From NCBI RefSeq assembly GCF_000406165.1, contig NZ_CM001977.1:3578373-3642372 (forward strand): 64,000 bases of DNA. Direction: 5' to 3'. The stretch's first letter is position 1. Each line of letters begins with the position of its first letter. The stretch is from Dickeya zeae NCPPB 2538 (GTDB taxonomy: Bacteria > Pseudomonadota > Gammaproteobacteria > Enterobacterales > Enterobacteriaceae). The position numbers and the translations under genes were made by a program. Positions 53,772 to 63,096 of this stretch are shown here, piece by piece. Below the pieces are notes generated by a model, which did not search any database, was not told where the DNA came from, and saw only the letters and a program-made list of their open reading frames with translations.

Positions 53772-55223
53772 TCAGGCGGGAGCCGCATTCTGGTCAGGAC
53801 TCGCTTCTACCCGATTGCGGCCCAGATGTTTAGCACGGTACAGCGCATCATCGGCATCATTGCTCAACTGGGTCATGCTGCTCCCGGCATCGCCCGGTCT
53901 GGCGACCGCCACACCGATACTCACTGTCACCACCCCCTGTGGTGACTTGGTATGGGGGATCTCCATCGACTCAACCGCTTGACGACATCGTTCGGCCAAG
54001 GCCAACGCCTGTTGGTAGTCGGTTTGTGGCAACACCACCGTAAACTCCTCACCACCGTAACGCCCCAGCAGACATTCTGACGATGGCAATTGCCCTGCCA
54101 GCGTTTCCACCACTGACTTTATGCAGGCGTCCCCTTTGCTATGCCCATAGCTATCGTTGAAGCGTTTGAAACGATCGATATCGATCATCAGCAACGACAA
54201 AGGCATCTGTATGGATTCGTGCTGACGCCACAGTTGTTGATAGCGCTCATCGAAATGGCGGCGATTGGCGATACCGGTCAGCGAATCGGTCTGCGCTAAC
54301 ACCTGCAATAAGGTTTCTGACTGCTTGAGATCGGTAATATCGAGCATCGAACCGTAAAACACGATGTTGCCGTCCTCAGGGTAAGACGCCATCGCTTCAG
54401 CATGGATCCAGCGAACATCGCCGTTTTCAGAGCAGATACGAAAATCACTGCGCCAGCTATGGCGATGAAAATCACCGTTAGCGTAATAGTGTGCGATACG
54501 CTCACGATCTTCTGGCAGGATACGCTCTCTCAGCGGGTGACCGGGGCCGAATGGTACGGCAGTCATGGCCTGCGGCGTCAGGCCCAATACCCGTGTCGAG
54601 ACCGGGCTACAGTAAACAAAGCGATATTCACTACCACGATCCGTATCGCCACCACCTGCATCGTCACGAACGGTATCTCTATGAACGATATCTCCATGAA
54701 CAACAAACGTATAAAGCACCGCCGGGGCATGCTGTAACAGCATATCCATCATGTGTTGCTGTTGATGCAATTGTTCCAGCAACCGCTCACGTGCGGTGAT
54801 ATCCGTAATCACACTGAGGTAGCCCAACAAGCGCTCGTCCGGCAGACGGACCTCATGAAAACTCAATTCGCCCCAAAAGATACCGCCATCTTTTTTCCGA
54901 TAACACCAGACCGAAAACGGCTGATAATGGCGTAGCAACGCCTGTGGCGATAACTGCCCCATCTCCCCCTGACGCAGCACTACCGTGGTGGCATCGCGAC
55001 CGATAACCTCACAGGCGCGAAAGCCGAACAACCGTTCCGCTCCCGAGTTGAACAAGGTAATGTGATTGGCTGAATCGGTGGCGATGATCGCCGCCTGCGT
55101 GGACGCATTCATCAATAGCGAACTACAGGCAGCCATAATCTGTGCGTCACTCACCGCAGACGACGTCTTTTCCCGAGACTTTTTTGACCAGCACATTTTT
55201 AACCAGTGAAACAGACCAGACAT
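53772..55223 (-). CDS. PAS-PAS-GGDEF diguanylate cyclase
   Basis: A 483-residue protein with two PAS domains (about 30-150 and 165-300) and a C-terminal GGDEF domain with active-site RYGGEEF, so it should make c-di-GMP. The usual RxxD inhibitory site five residues before GGEEF is absent. The ATG at 55223 has AGGG upstream; the frame is open to a TTG at 55406, which would add a hydrophobic segment. The second PAS holds a short pentapeptide repeat (VVHGD, IVHRD, TVRDD) encoded by 15-bp DNA repeats. Confidence 0.88.
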   Translation of the reverse strand: MSGLFHWLKMCWSKKSREKTSSAVSDAQIMAACSSLLMNASTQAAIIATDSANHITLFNSGAERLFGFRACEVIGRDATTVVLRQGEMGQLSPQALLRHYQPFSVWCYRKKDGGIFWGELSFHEVRLPDERLLGYLSVITDITARERLLEQLHQQQHMMDMLLQHAPAVLYTFVVHGDIVHRDTVRDDAGGGDTDRGSEYRFVYCSPVSTRVLGLTPQAMTAVPFGPGHPLRERILPEDRERIAHYYANGDFHRHSWRSDFRICSENGDVRWIHAEAMASYPEDGNIVFYGSMLDITDLKQSETLLQVLAQTDSLTGIANRRHFDERYQQLWRQHESIQMPLSLLMIDIDRFKRFNDSYGHSKGDACIKSVVETLAGQLPSSECLLGRYGGEEFTVVLPQTDYQQALALAERCRQAVESMEIPHTKSPQGVVTVSIGVAVARPGDAGSSMTQLSNDADDALYRAKHLGRNRVEASPDQNAAPA

Positions 55224-55446
55224 GACCAACCCTGTAACTGAATAAACCGAACTGGCACCAACGCCTGCAGCAACCATACTTGCAGCAACAATAAGCGACT
55301 GACCTAACCCTGTCAGCCGGAAAGCGGCAAAACGCCCCCTCCAGGCTAACTGATTCTCTGCTAACTGACTGACATCACGTTGGATCCTTGCGTGATAGTA
55401 TGACAAAGTGAAAGCAGAAATGACCTCAGTATAGATTTGCGCCGCG

Positions 55447-55646
55447 ATCCCCGAAATAATTCACGTTGCAGCAAACCGGCAGGCGTATTGAACCGCGCCG
55501 CGAAGAGTACGCCCGGCGCTTACCCGGGCCAGCAACCGGGGTGAGCGGCCATGCGGCAACAAGCAGACTGATACGCTGCTTGTTGCAGCGCTAACAGGCT
55601 GGGTAATCACACCAACACACCTGCGATATAAAGTATGACGGGTATA
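55447..55646. repeat. Palindromic intergenic element, copy 2
   Basis: About 200 bp whose left end (AAATAATTC-CGTTGC) and right end (AAAGTATGACGGGTATA) match those of 21688-21882, with a diverged middle rich in small palindromes. It ends 16 bases before the entericidin-like gene and may affect its promoter. Confidence 0.75.
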
Positions 55647-55661
55647 TAAAGGTAAATCACT

Positions 55662-55790
55662 ATGAAAACTATCGCCCTGCTGGTTGCCACACTCGTGATG
55701 GCGACCGTATTGAGCGGATGCAATACCGCTCGCGGATTTGGTCAGGACGTTCAGAAACTCGGCAGTACTATTTCCCATTCCGCCAGTTAA
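55662..55790 (+). CDS. Entericidin-like small lipoprotein
   Basis: A 42-residue lipoprotein: signal peptide ending in lipobox LSGC at residues 17-20 and a short mature part (CNTARGFGQDVQKLGSTIS) typical of the entericidin EcnA/EcnB family, cell-envelope lipoproteins tied to stationary-phase lysis control. AAAGG lies 11 bases upstream. Only one gene is seen here, not the antidote/toxin pair. Confidence 0.85.
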   Translation: MKTIALLVATLVMATVLSGCNTARGFGQDVQKLGSTISHSAS

Positions 55791-55860
55791 CCCGGCGTCA
55801 GCCCATACCAGCGCCCTGCCCGAGTGCAGGGCTGCGCTGTCACGCCTTAGCGCCACACTT

Positions 55861-56074
55861 AGAGCCTATCCCAATAGGCGTTATTGGCGTGGCCAGTTTG
55901 GACACGGGAAGCCGCGCAGACAACATGCGTTGCATGTTGAACGGACAAAGCACTTTGTCCGGCCCAACGGGCGAGCGCAGCGAGTAACCCGGAGCGTACA
56001 CGTAGTACGTGAGGATTTCGAGCACTGCCCAGGGCCAAAATGGCAAGTGAAATAGCCCTAATGGGATAGGCTCT
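55861..56074. repeat. Palindromic MITE-like element with AGAGCCTATCCC ends
   Basis: A 214-bp element with terminal inverted repeats of about 18 bp (AGAGCCTATCCCAATAGG at left; the right end is the complement of AGAGCCTATCCCATTAGG). Inside are palindromes AACATGCGTTGCATGTT and GGACAAAGCACTTTGTCC and a core GGCCC-AAC-GGGCGAGC. It supplies the last base-pairs at the elaA stop codon. No transposase. Confidence 0.78.
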
Positions 56075-56529
56075 TACCCCGCGGTTCGCATCGGCACGTG
56101 GGGAATACCGTCCTCGTCGTAACCTTCACCACACACCACAAAGCCAAATTGCTGGTAAAAGTGCTGCAAATGCGCCTGAGCCGAGAGGTATTGCGCCCGC
56201 CCCGGCCAGTGACGAGCACAAACGGCCTGAGCGTGCATCACCAACTGATGCCCCAACCGTTGGCCTCGCGCTTCAGGGGAGACAATAACCCGGCCGATCG
56301 TGACCACCTCCTGCCGGTCATGTGGTGCCAGCAAGCGCGCACAGGCGATCAGCCTGCCGTTTTGCCAGGCGGTGACATGCCGGTTACCGTCCACCAGATC
56401 CAGCCCGTCCAGGTCCTGATAAGCGCACTGTTGTTCAACCACAAAAACCTGGCTACGCAGGCGCAAAATGTCATACAACGCATACGGGTTCAGGTCTTTC
56501 ACCCCCCAGTCATGCCAAATCAGACTCAT
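56074..56529 (-). CDS. elaA: GNAT acetyltransferase ElaA
   Basis: A 151-residue GNAT-fold protein of the ElaA group with LRSQVFVVEQQCAYQDLDG, acetyl-CoA motif VIVSPEARGQRLGHQLV and QAHLQHFYQQFGF. Substrate unknown in E. coli. Its stop codon abuts the palindromic element at 55861-56074. Eleven bases after lplT. Confidence 0.94.
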   Translation of the reverse strand: MSLIWHDWGVKDLNPYALYDILRLRSQVFVVEQQCAYQDLDGLDLVDGNRHVTAWQNGRLIACARLLAPHDRQEVVTIGRVIVSPEARGQRLGHQLVMHAQAVCARHWPGRAQYLSAQAHLQHFYQQFGFVVCGEGYDEDGIPHVPMRTAG

Positions 56530-56540
56530 TGCCCCTCCCG

Positions 56541-57788
56541 TTATTCCTGCTCATCAGACGTTGGTGCGGCAGCAGACGCTGGCCGACGCCGCCACTGGGT
56601 TAACTGTACCCAGCACCACAACCCGGCAATCGCCAGCGCAAACAGTGTGCCGAAACCGATACCGATCGCCAGTACCGGTACGCCGACCTTCACCGCCAGC
56701 GAGTAGAGCGCCAGCATCAGCAGCATCGCGCCGTTTTCACCCAGATTCTGCACGGCAATGGCGTTACCTGCTCCAACGCTCTCCCGGCCACGTTCTTGCA
56801 GCAACGCATTGAGCGGCACGATGAAAAAGCCACCCAACGCCCCCAATACCAACAGGCAGGCGTAAGCGTTCATCAGGCTATGTTGCAGGGTAAATACCAC
56901 CACCATCACGCCGATCAACACCCCTGCGGGCAGACAGCGTCGCACGGTTTTCAACGTCACCAGTTTACCGGCTGCCGCAGCCCCTACCACAATTCCGACC
57001 GCCACCATGGCGTTGAGTAACGTCGGCGTCGAATTGTCGTTAATACCCAATGCCAGCGGTACCCACAGCACCAGCAGGAAACGCAGCGTCACGCCAGCGC
57101 CCCAGAACATGCCGGTGCCCACCAGCGAAAAGCGGGTTTCGCCGTTGCGCCACAGAACCTGGCAGGCATCGAAAAACGAACGGGTCATGCGCGCCGGGCG
57201 CCAGGATGCGCCGGGACGTGCGGCAGCGAGTTTCGGAATCAACAGGTTAGCGGCCAGTGCGATACCGTAAGCCAGCGCACACACCGCCAGCGCGCCGTAG
57301 ATATGCCAGTCCGCCAGCACACCGCCGACCACCGAACCGGTAAGAATCGCGGCGATGGTGGAGGCTTCCATCAACCCGTTGGCTTTCACTAACTGATCAC
57401 CACGGGTGATTTCCCCCAGAATGCCGTATTTGGCCGGGGAATAGGCCGCCGCCCCCAACCCCACCAGCGTATACCCCAGAAACGGGTTCCCACCCAGGCA
57501 AATCCATAACGCGCCAGCCAGCTTCAGGGCGTTGGCAAACATCATCACCCGCCCTTTGGCGAAACTGTCAGCAAACTGCCCCACAAACGGTGCCAGCACG
57601 ATATAGGCGGCGACGAACCCCATTTGCAGGAAGGGCTGGCTCCAGTCGGGATACGCCAGCGATTTCACCAATGCCAGCGTAGCGAACAGCAGCGCGTTAT
57701 CGCCGAAGGCCGAGAAAAACTGCGCCACCATCACCGCATTCATACTGCGGGAAAACAGTGACGACGTTGGGGAAGTCGTGCGGCTCAT
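56541..57788 (-). CDS. lplT: Lysophospholipid transporter LplT
   Basis: A 415-residue MFS protein with 12 membrane segments that flips lysophosphatidylethanolamine inward for re-acylation by Aas. QFFSAFGDNALLFATLALV at the N-terminus and the SPAKYGILGEI motif match E. coli LplT (397). Its start overlaps the aas stop by 4 bases. Confidence 0.96.
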   Translation of the reverse strand: MSRTTSPTSSLFSRSMNAVMVAQFFSAFGDNALLFATLALVKSLAYPDWSQPFLQMGFVAAYIVLAPFVGQFADSFAKGRVMMFANALKLAGALWICLGGNPFLGYTLVGLGAAAYSPAKYGILGEITRGDQLVKANGLMEASTIAAILTGSVVGGVLADWHIYGALAVCALAYGIALAANLLIPKLAAARPGASWRPARMTRSFFDACQVLWRNGETRFSLVGTGMFWGAGVTLRFLLVLWVPLALGINDNSTPTLLNAMVAVGIVVGAAAAGKLVTLKTVRRCLPAGVLIGVMVVVFTLQHSLMNAYACLLVLGALGGFFIVPLNALLQERGRESVGAGNAIAVQNLGENGAMLLMLALYSLAVKVGVPVLAIGIGFGTLFALAIAGLWCWVQLTQWRRRPASAAAPTSDEQE

Positions 57789-59983
57789 GCATCATGCTCC
57801 GAAGGGGTAGGCGTGACATCGTCCGCCGCTCCGGCAGGCTGTTCCGCCCATTGCCGCAGCGTGACGAAATCCGGTTTGCCGCTGCCCAATAGCGGCAATT
57901 CTTTCAGGTAACGAATATCCCGCGGCACCGCCAGTTCCGGCACGCCGCTCGCCCGCGCCTGTGTCAGCAGGCTATCGCGGGTCAGCGCCGCATCGGTAGT
58001 AAACAGCACCAGCGCCTCCCCTTTACTGCTGTCGCTGCGGGCGCTGGCGGCATGTTGGGTGTGTGGCGACGCCTGATTAGCCAGTTGCTCCACGCTCTCC
58101 AGCGACACCATTTCTCCGGCCAGCTTGGCAAAGCGTTTTACGCGGCCCACGATGGTACAAAAACCCTGTTCATCCAGAAAAACGATATCGCCGGTATCGT
58201 ACCAGTTCGCCTCACGCTGCCCGTGCTCGTTTTCCGCCGCGGGCGATTCCAGCTCCCCAGGGTTTTCCACTCGCAGGTAACCCTTCATCACATTTGGCCC
58301 GCGCAGTTGCAGACGAGCGCCATGATGGATACCTGCAACCGGGATCAACCGTGACTCCATACCCGGTAATAATCGGCCGACAGAATGCAGTTTACAGGCC
58401 ATCGGTACGTTGATAGCCACCACCGGCGCGCACTCCGTCACGCCGTAGCCTTCCAGAATACGAATGCCAAATTTGTCCTGCCACTGCGTCCGCACCCGTT
58501 CGGAGAGTTTTTCCGCCCCGGCCACCACATAACGCAGGCGGGCGAAATCGTAGGGGTGGGCAAAGCGGGCATAATGCCCGAGGAAGGTCGAGGTACCGAA
58601 CAGCACCGTGCAGTTACGGTCATACACCAGCTCCGGCACGATGCGGTAATGCAGCGGGCTGGGATAGAGGAAAATACGCGCGCCGGTCATCAACGGCGTC
58701 AGCAACCCGACCGTCAACCCAAACGCGTGGAACAACGGCAAGGCCGACATAAAACGATCGCGCGGGGTGAAATCGGCCACGGTGCGGATCTGCTCTACGT
58801 TAGCCATCAGGCTATTATGAGAATGCACCACCCCTTTCGGGTTGCCTTCCGAGCCGGACGTAAACAGAATGACCGCCGCGTCATCCGGCTGCTGCGGGCA
58901 CATAGCGCGCATCGGGAACAGCAAGTGGCACAAGATCCACAGCTTATCCGACCATGTCACCGTGTCCTTCAGGTCTTCCAGATAGACCCAATTGGCCTCT
59001 TTCACCTGCTGCGGCAGATGCGTCAGCTTGCCTTTTTCCAGAAACTGCCGTGATGTGACGATGGTTTTGATGCGCGCGGCGCTCATCGCGCTCTGAATGC
59101 CTTTCGCCCCAGCGGTATAGTTCAACATCGCCGGTACCCGGCTGCTGAGCGAGGCGCCAAGCACTGTCGCCGCTGTCACCGTCGCATTGGGCAATAACAA
59201 CCCGACATGCTCACGTTCCTGGGTAAAACGTTGCAGAATGCGCGCCACACCGAGTGATTTCTTCAGCAGGCCGTGATAGCTGTCTTCCTTCAGATTGACG
59301 TCTTCAATACAGGCAGAGTGGTAACCGTACCGATCGCAGGCGGCCAGAAACGCCTGATAGAGCGTATGACGCGGGCGCACCGTCATACGTGCGTCCATCA
59401 TGATGCGATGCAGCGCTTCACCGGCCAGTTCACGGCGCTCACGCGCCGAAGGGGCAACAGGCATCGGGAGCGTTGTCGGCGGCAGGAAATGCAGTGAAAT
59501 TTGTGGGAACAGGCGACGACGCAACACCCCGCCCAAACGACCGAAGTGCGTAAACTCCGGCCCTTCAATACGGACCGGCACCACCGCCGCGCCAGAGCGG
59601 GCCGCCACAAACGCCGCACCGCTGTAGATTTTCATCAGTGAGCCGGTCACGGTAATACGCCCTTCGGGGAACACCACCACCGGACGCCCCTGCTCCACCA
59701 GACGGATTAACTGCTTAATAGCCAACGGCTTTGTAGGGTCCAACGGCAGAAAATCGATATAGGGCTTCAGCCAGCGCATAAACCAGCTATCAGCAATGCG
59801 GGAATAGACAGCAAATACCGGTTTGGTTTGTACCGGTAAGAACAGCGCCATCAGCACGCCATCGAGAAAAGAAACGTGATTGGGGGTAATCAATATCTTC
59901 GATTGCCGGAAACCGCTTTCATCACCCGAGATCTGAATGCGATACAGGTGCTTTAGCGCCCAGCGTAAAAAGGTATAAATCAT
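57785..59983 (-). CDS. aas: Bifunctional acyl-ACP synthetase/2-acyl-GPE acyltransferase Aas
   Basis: A 732-residue inner-membrane protein in phospholipid repair. N-terminal PlsC-type domain with NHVSFLDG (HX4D) and FPEGRIT; C-terminal AMP-binding domain with ILFTSGSEGNPKGVVHSH, YGVTECAPV and GSGKPDFVTL. It charges ACP with fatty acid and transfers it to lysophospholipid delivered by LplT. E. coli Aas is 719 residues. Confidence 0.97.
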   Translation of the reverse strand: MIYTFLRWALKHLYRIQISGDESGFRQSKILITPNHVSFLDGVLMALFLPVQTKPVFAVYSRIADSWFMRWLKPYIDFLPLDPTKPLAIKQLIRLVEQGRPVVVFPEGRITVTGSLMKIYSGAAFVAARSGAAVVPVRIEGPEFTHFGRLGGVLRRRLFPQISLHFLPPTTLPMPVAPSARERRELAGEALHRIMMDARMTVRPRHTLYQAFLAACDRYGYHSACIEDVNLKEDSYHGLLKKSLGVARILQRFTQEREHVGLLLPNATVTAATVLGASLSSRVPAMLNYTAGAKGIQSAMSAARIKTIVTSRQFLEKGKLTHLPQQVKEANWVYLEDLKDTVTWSDKLWILCHLLFPMRAMCPQQPDDAAVILFTSGSEGNPKGVVHSHNSLMANVEQIRTVADFTPRDRFMSALPLFHAFGLTVGLLTPLMTGARIFLYPSPLHYRIVPELVYDRNCTVLFGTSTFLGHYARFAHPYDFARLRYVVAGAEKLSERVRTQWQDKFGIRILEGYGVTECAPVVAINVPMACKLHSVGRLLPGMESRLIPVAGIHHGARLQLRGPNVMKGYLRVENPGELESPAAENEHGQREANWYDTGDIVFLDEQGFCTIVGRVKRFAKLAGEMVSLESVEQLANQASPHTQHAASARSDSSKGEALVLFTTDAALTRDSLLTQARASGVPELAVPRDIRYLKELPLLGSGKPDFVTLRQWAEQPAGAADDVTPTPSEHDA

Positions 59984-60189
59984 CCCACCTCCCTATGTCT
60001 AAACAGTAACACTGACGTAATCGTCACCTTGAGGTAAACCGTCACGCTGCCCGGTTTGGACCCCACATGCCACGGATTGTTCATGGCGGCCAGCCAAAGG
60101 GTTCACCATACCATAAACCGTAGCAAGATTAGCGATGCTCAGGAGGGGCAGAAAGACAGAGTTAGCAGGGCAAATGTCGGATCGCAGGC

Positions 60190-60280
60190 AAAAAAAAACC
60201 TACGCATCCGCGTAGGTTGGTGAAATTTGAATGGTTCAATGTGGAGAACACATCGATTGTCACCCATCAATACCTCTGGG
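60190..60280 (-). ncRNA. omrA: OmrA/OmrB-family small RNA
   Basis: The minus strand starts CCCAGAGGTATTGATGGGTG, which differs at one base from the conserved 5' seed region of E. coli OmrA/OmrB, and ends CACCAACCTACGCGGATGCG followed by the stem complement and a T-run, as in OmrA. Length about 91 bases. In E. coli the two omr genes also lie between aas and galR. These Hfq-dependent RNAs, induced by EnvZ-OmpR, repress outer-membrane receptors, csgD and flhDC. Only one copy is seen here. Confidence 0.9.
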
Positions 60281-60431
60281 ACTTGTTACTCTAAAGACAG
60301 TCCCCCTGAATCACTAGCGTTGAATCGAAAGATAACCGTTCGAAGTGCAACTAACTGTAAAATTCTCAGGTGAGCTGTAATAAAGGCGTGAAAACGCAGC
60401 AACATCGCCACTGACGCGCCCGGATCCAGAC

Positions 60432-61334
60432 TTACAACGCCCACCAGATCCCTGCGGCGATCCCACCGAACAATGCCCATTTCACCAGATAGTAAACCGG
60501 CTTGTTCCAGCTTTTCAGCCGTTTCCCCACTTTGCGTACCGCATAGAGATATTTGAAAATCCGATTGATGCCACCGGTACGATCCCCCTCGCTATTCGGC
60601 GCAGCTGCAGCACTCATCAGATGACGCCCCAGCCAGTAATTCACCGCTTGCGCCCAGCGATAACGCATCGGTCGCTCAATGTCGCAAAACAGGATCAGAC
60701 GGTTCTGCCCACTTTGATTTTCCGCATAGTGGATATAGGTTTCGTCGAACAGCACGCCTTCACCATCACGCCAGCTATAACGCTCACCATCGACCTCGAT
60801 AAAACAACGGTCATCGTTCGGCGTCGACAGCCCCAGGTGGTAGCGCAGCGAACCGGCATACGGGTCACGGTGGCGCGGCAGTCGGCTTCCGTCCGGCAAG
60901 GTGGCGAACATCGCGGCCTTTATCGACGGCACCGAACGCAGCAGCGCGGTGGTATTGGGGCACAACGCATCCGCCGAGGGGTGAGATTCCTCATACCATT
61001 TCAGGTAGAAGCGCTTCCAGCCGGTCTTGAAAAACGAGTTAAACCCCGCGTCGTTATACCGATCCGACGCTTTAATCTCCTGCATTGCCAGTAGCCTTTC
61101 CCCTTCCTCACGGATCGTCTGCCAGTTCTGCTGTAGCGCCGCCAGTTCGGGAAAATGATCGGGTTTGAGATACGGCGTCACCGGGACACGGGAAAACAGG
61201 TACATAAACGCGTTGAGCGGCGCGGTAAAGGTCGAGTGATCCGACAATTGTCGCCAAAATGGATAGCGTATACGACCACGGAAATGGACATAGGCCACCG
61301 CCAGAATAAACACCAGCAGAATGATATATTTCAT
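60432..61334 (-). CDS. lpxO: Lipid A hydroxylase LpxO-like
   Basis: A 300-residue membrane-anchored Fe(II)/2-oxoglutarate dioxygenase of the aspartyl/asparaginyl beta-hydroxylase family. N-terminal membrane segment (about 2-18), metal ligands in RHRDPYAGSLRYHLGL (HxD) and the distal His in ETYIHYAEN, and a C-terminal hydrophobic end. LpxO 2-hydroxylates the secondary acyl chain of lipid A. ATG at 61334 has GGAAGGAAG upstream; the open frame upstream to 61442 has no ribosome site. Confidence 0.92.
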   Translation of the reverse strand: MKYIILLVFILAVAYVHFRGRIRYPFWRQLSDHSTFTAPLNAFMYLFSRVPVTPYLKPDHFPELAALQQNWQTIREEGERLLAMQEIKASDRYNDAGFNSFFKTGWKRFYLKWYEESHPSADALCPNTTALLRSVPSIKAAMFATLPDGSRLPRHRDPYAGSLRYHLGLSTPNDDRCFIEVDGERYSWRDGEGVLFDETYIHYAENQSGQNRLILFCDIERPMRYRWAQAVNYWLGRHLMSAAAAPNSEGDRTGGINRIFKYLYAVRKVGKRLKSWNKPVYYLVKWALFGGIAAGIWWAL

Positions 61335-61640
61335 ACAGAGACTTCCTTCCCTGAGACAGAGGGTTATCCCCATGACTGAGTACCGCACCCAGCGCAAGAG
61401 ATAGTACGTTGGAAAAACATCGGCACAACATATGTCAAACAACCCGCTTACGTTTCACTAATATTGCTGCCGGAAGGGAACGGTCGATGGTGTACAAACG
61501 GTAAACGCGATGAATGTGATGGGTGAAAGCGGTGAAAGTTGCGATCCCCGCCTCTTGCGGCCACGGCCTAATTCCGTGACACTCAGGCAGTCACTTGATT
61601 CGACGCCTTATTTTTACATTAAGAACAACAGGAAACCTTC

Positions 61641-62651
61641 ATGGCCACCATTAAGGATGTCGCCAGGCTGGCAGGCGTGTCGGTCGCCACCGTATCACGC
61701 GTGATCAACGATTCGCCTAAAGCCAGTGAGCACGCACGCAGCGCCGTTCTGCAGGCCATGCAACAGTTGCAATACCATCCGAACGCCAACGCCCGTGCGC
61801 TGGCCCAGCAGTCTACCGAAACACTGGGGCTGGTGGTCTCTGACGTGTCCGACCCGTTTTTCGGCACCATGGTCAAAGCGGTGGAGCAGGAAGCCTACCG
61901 TACCGGTAATTTTCTGCTGATCGGCAACGGCTACCACATCGCGCACAAAGAGCGGCAGGCCATCGAACAGTTGATTCGCCATCGCTGCGCAGCACTGGTG
62001 GTGCATGCCAAGATGCTGCCAGATGAAGAGTTGGCGCAACTGATGGAGCAGATCCCAGGCATGGTGTTGATTAACCGTATTCTGCCGGGGTACGAGACAC
62101 GCTGCGTGGCGTTGGATAACCGTTATGGTGCCTGGCTGGCTACCCGGCATCTGATCCTGCAAGGGCATCGCCAGATTGGTATTTTGTGTTCCAACCATGC
62201 GATTTCCGATGCCGATGACCGCCTGGCGGGCTACCGGGACGCGCTGGCCGAACACGATATTGCACTGGATGAGCAGTTGATCGCCTACGGCGAACCGGAT
62301 GAAAGCGGCGGCGAAGCGGCGATGACCACGCTGCTGGAGCGCGGCCGCCCAGTGACGGCGCTGACCTGCTACAACGACCCGATGGCCGCCGGTGCGTTGG
62401 CGGTGTTGAGTGATAACGGCATCGAAGTGCCGCGAGACATGTCGCTTATCGGCTTCGACGATGTGCTGCTGTCGCGTTACCTGCGCCCGCGCCTGACCAC
62501 CATCCGCTATCCGATTACCGCCATGGCGACACAGGCGGCGCAAATTGCGCTGGCGCTGGCGAACAACACACCGCTCCCCAACGCCATCAACCTGTTCCAC
62601 CCGACGCTGATTCGCCGCCATTCCGTTGCCAGTTTGAATAATGGGCACTAA
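61641..62651 (+). CDS. galR: Galactose operon repressor GalR
   Basis: A 336-residue LacI-family repressor with the N-terminus MATIKDVARLAGVSVATVSR and a sensor domain matching E. coli GalR along its length (LIGNGYHIAHKERQAIEQLI). It represses galactose uptake and metabolism genes and is released by D-galactose. Position after aas is as in E. coli. Confidence 0.96.
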   Translation: MATIKDVARLAGVSVATVSRVINDSPKASEHARSAVLQAMQQLQYHPNANARALAQQSTETLGLVVSDVSDPFFGTMVKAVEQEAYRTGNFLLIGNGYHIAHKERQAIEQLIRHRCAALVVHAKMLPDEELAQLMEQIPGMVLINRILPGYETRCVALDNRYGAWLATRHLILQGHRQIGILCSNHAISDADDRLAGYRDALAEHDIALDEQLIAYGEPDESGGEAAMTTLLERGRPVTALTCYNDPMAAGALAVLSDNGIEVPRDMSLIGFDDVLLSRYLRPRLTTIRYPITAMATQAAQIALALANNTPLPNAINLFHPTLIRRHSVASLNNGH

Positions 62652-62734
62652 ATTAGTAAGGCATTAAGATGCCGCAGACACTGGTAAGTCCCTTTAGCTG
62701 AAGGTGATGGTTTTACGGCGTCAAAAACTGTGCT

Positions 62735-62890
62735 GAGGCGGGCGACTTCGCCGGGTGAGCCGCACGGACGCGGCGAAAACCCGTGCCGCGTCGGACAAAA
62801 ACGCAAAAAGCGTTTTTGAACAGCGTTTACGCTGGCCCGCAGGGCGAGCCACAGCATGTGGCGAGTAACCACGTCACGGGTGGCCCGAAT
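62735..62890. repeat. Palindrome-rich intergenic element sharing a core with the others
   Basis: A stretch with palindromes (GACGCGGCG/CCGCGTC, AACGCAAAAAGCGTT, GGCCC-GCA-GGGCGAGCC at 62834-62850) and GGCGAGTAACC at 62860-62870, matching the core of 55961-55989. Its outer limits are uncertain. Confidence 0.55.
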
Positions 62891-62951
62891 AGCGAAGGCG
62901 AACACCGAAGGCACCGCGCCAGCGGCACGGTTTAGCCCTCAGCCAGTGGTC

Positions 62952-62980
62952 AAGGAGAGGCGGCGTTTGAGCCTCTCCTT
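62952..62980. terminator. Terminator-like hairpin after galR
   Basis: AAGGAGAGGC and its complement form a 10-bp stem around a nine-base loop. It is 300 bases after galR and 117 before the convergent GNAT gene end, so it may serve either. Confidence 0.6.
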
Positions 62981-63096
62981 GTCGTGCGTGCGACGATGTT
63001 GCAAAGGGATACCAACGTCATCAAGCACGAAATTTCTCCCCACTCGCAAATGAATCGGCAGTAAAAAACAACAAGGCTGTTTGTCGACAGCACAAA

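Noticed and set aside
55461..55856. Minus-strand ORF across the repeat and the entericidin-like gene
   Set aside because: It is antisense to a convincing lipoprotein gene and built mostly from repeat sequence.
60286..60480. Minus-strand ORF of 64 codons between lpxO and the sRNA
   Set aside because: It overlaps the lpxO end, has no ribosome site and no family-like composition.
62648..62914. Minus-strand ORF of 88 codons after galR
   Set aside because: It runs through the palindromic intergenic element, so the open frame is probably a by-product of the repeat.
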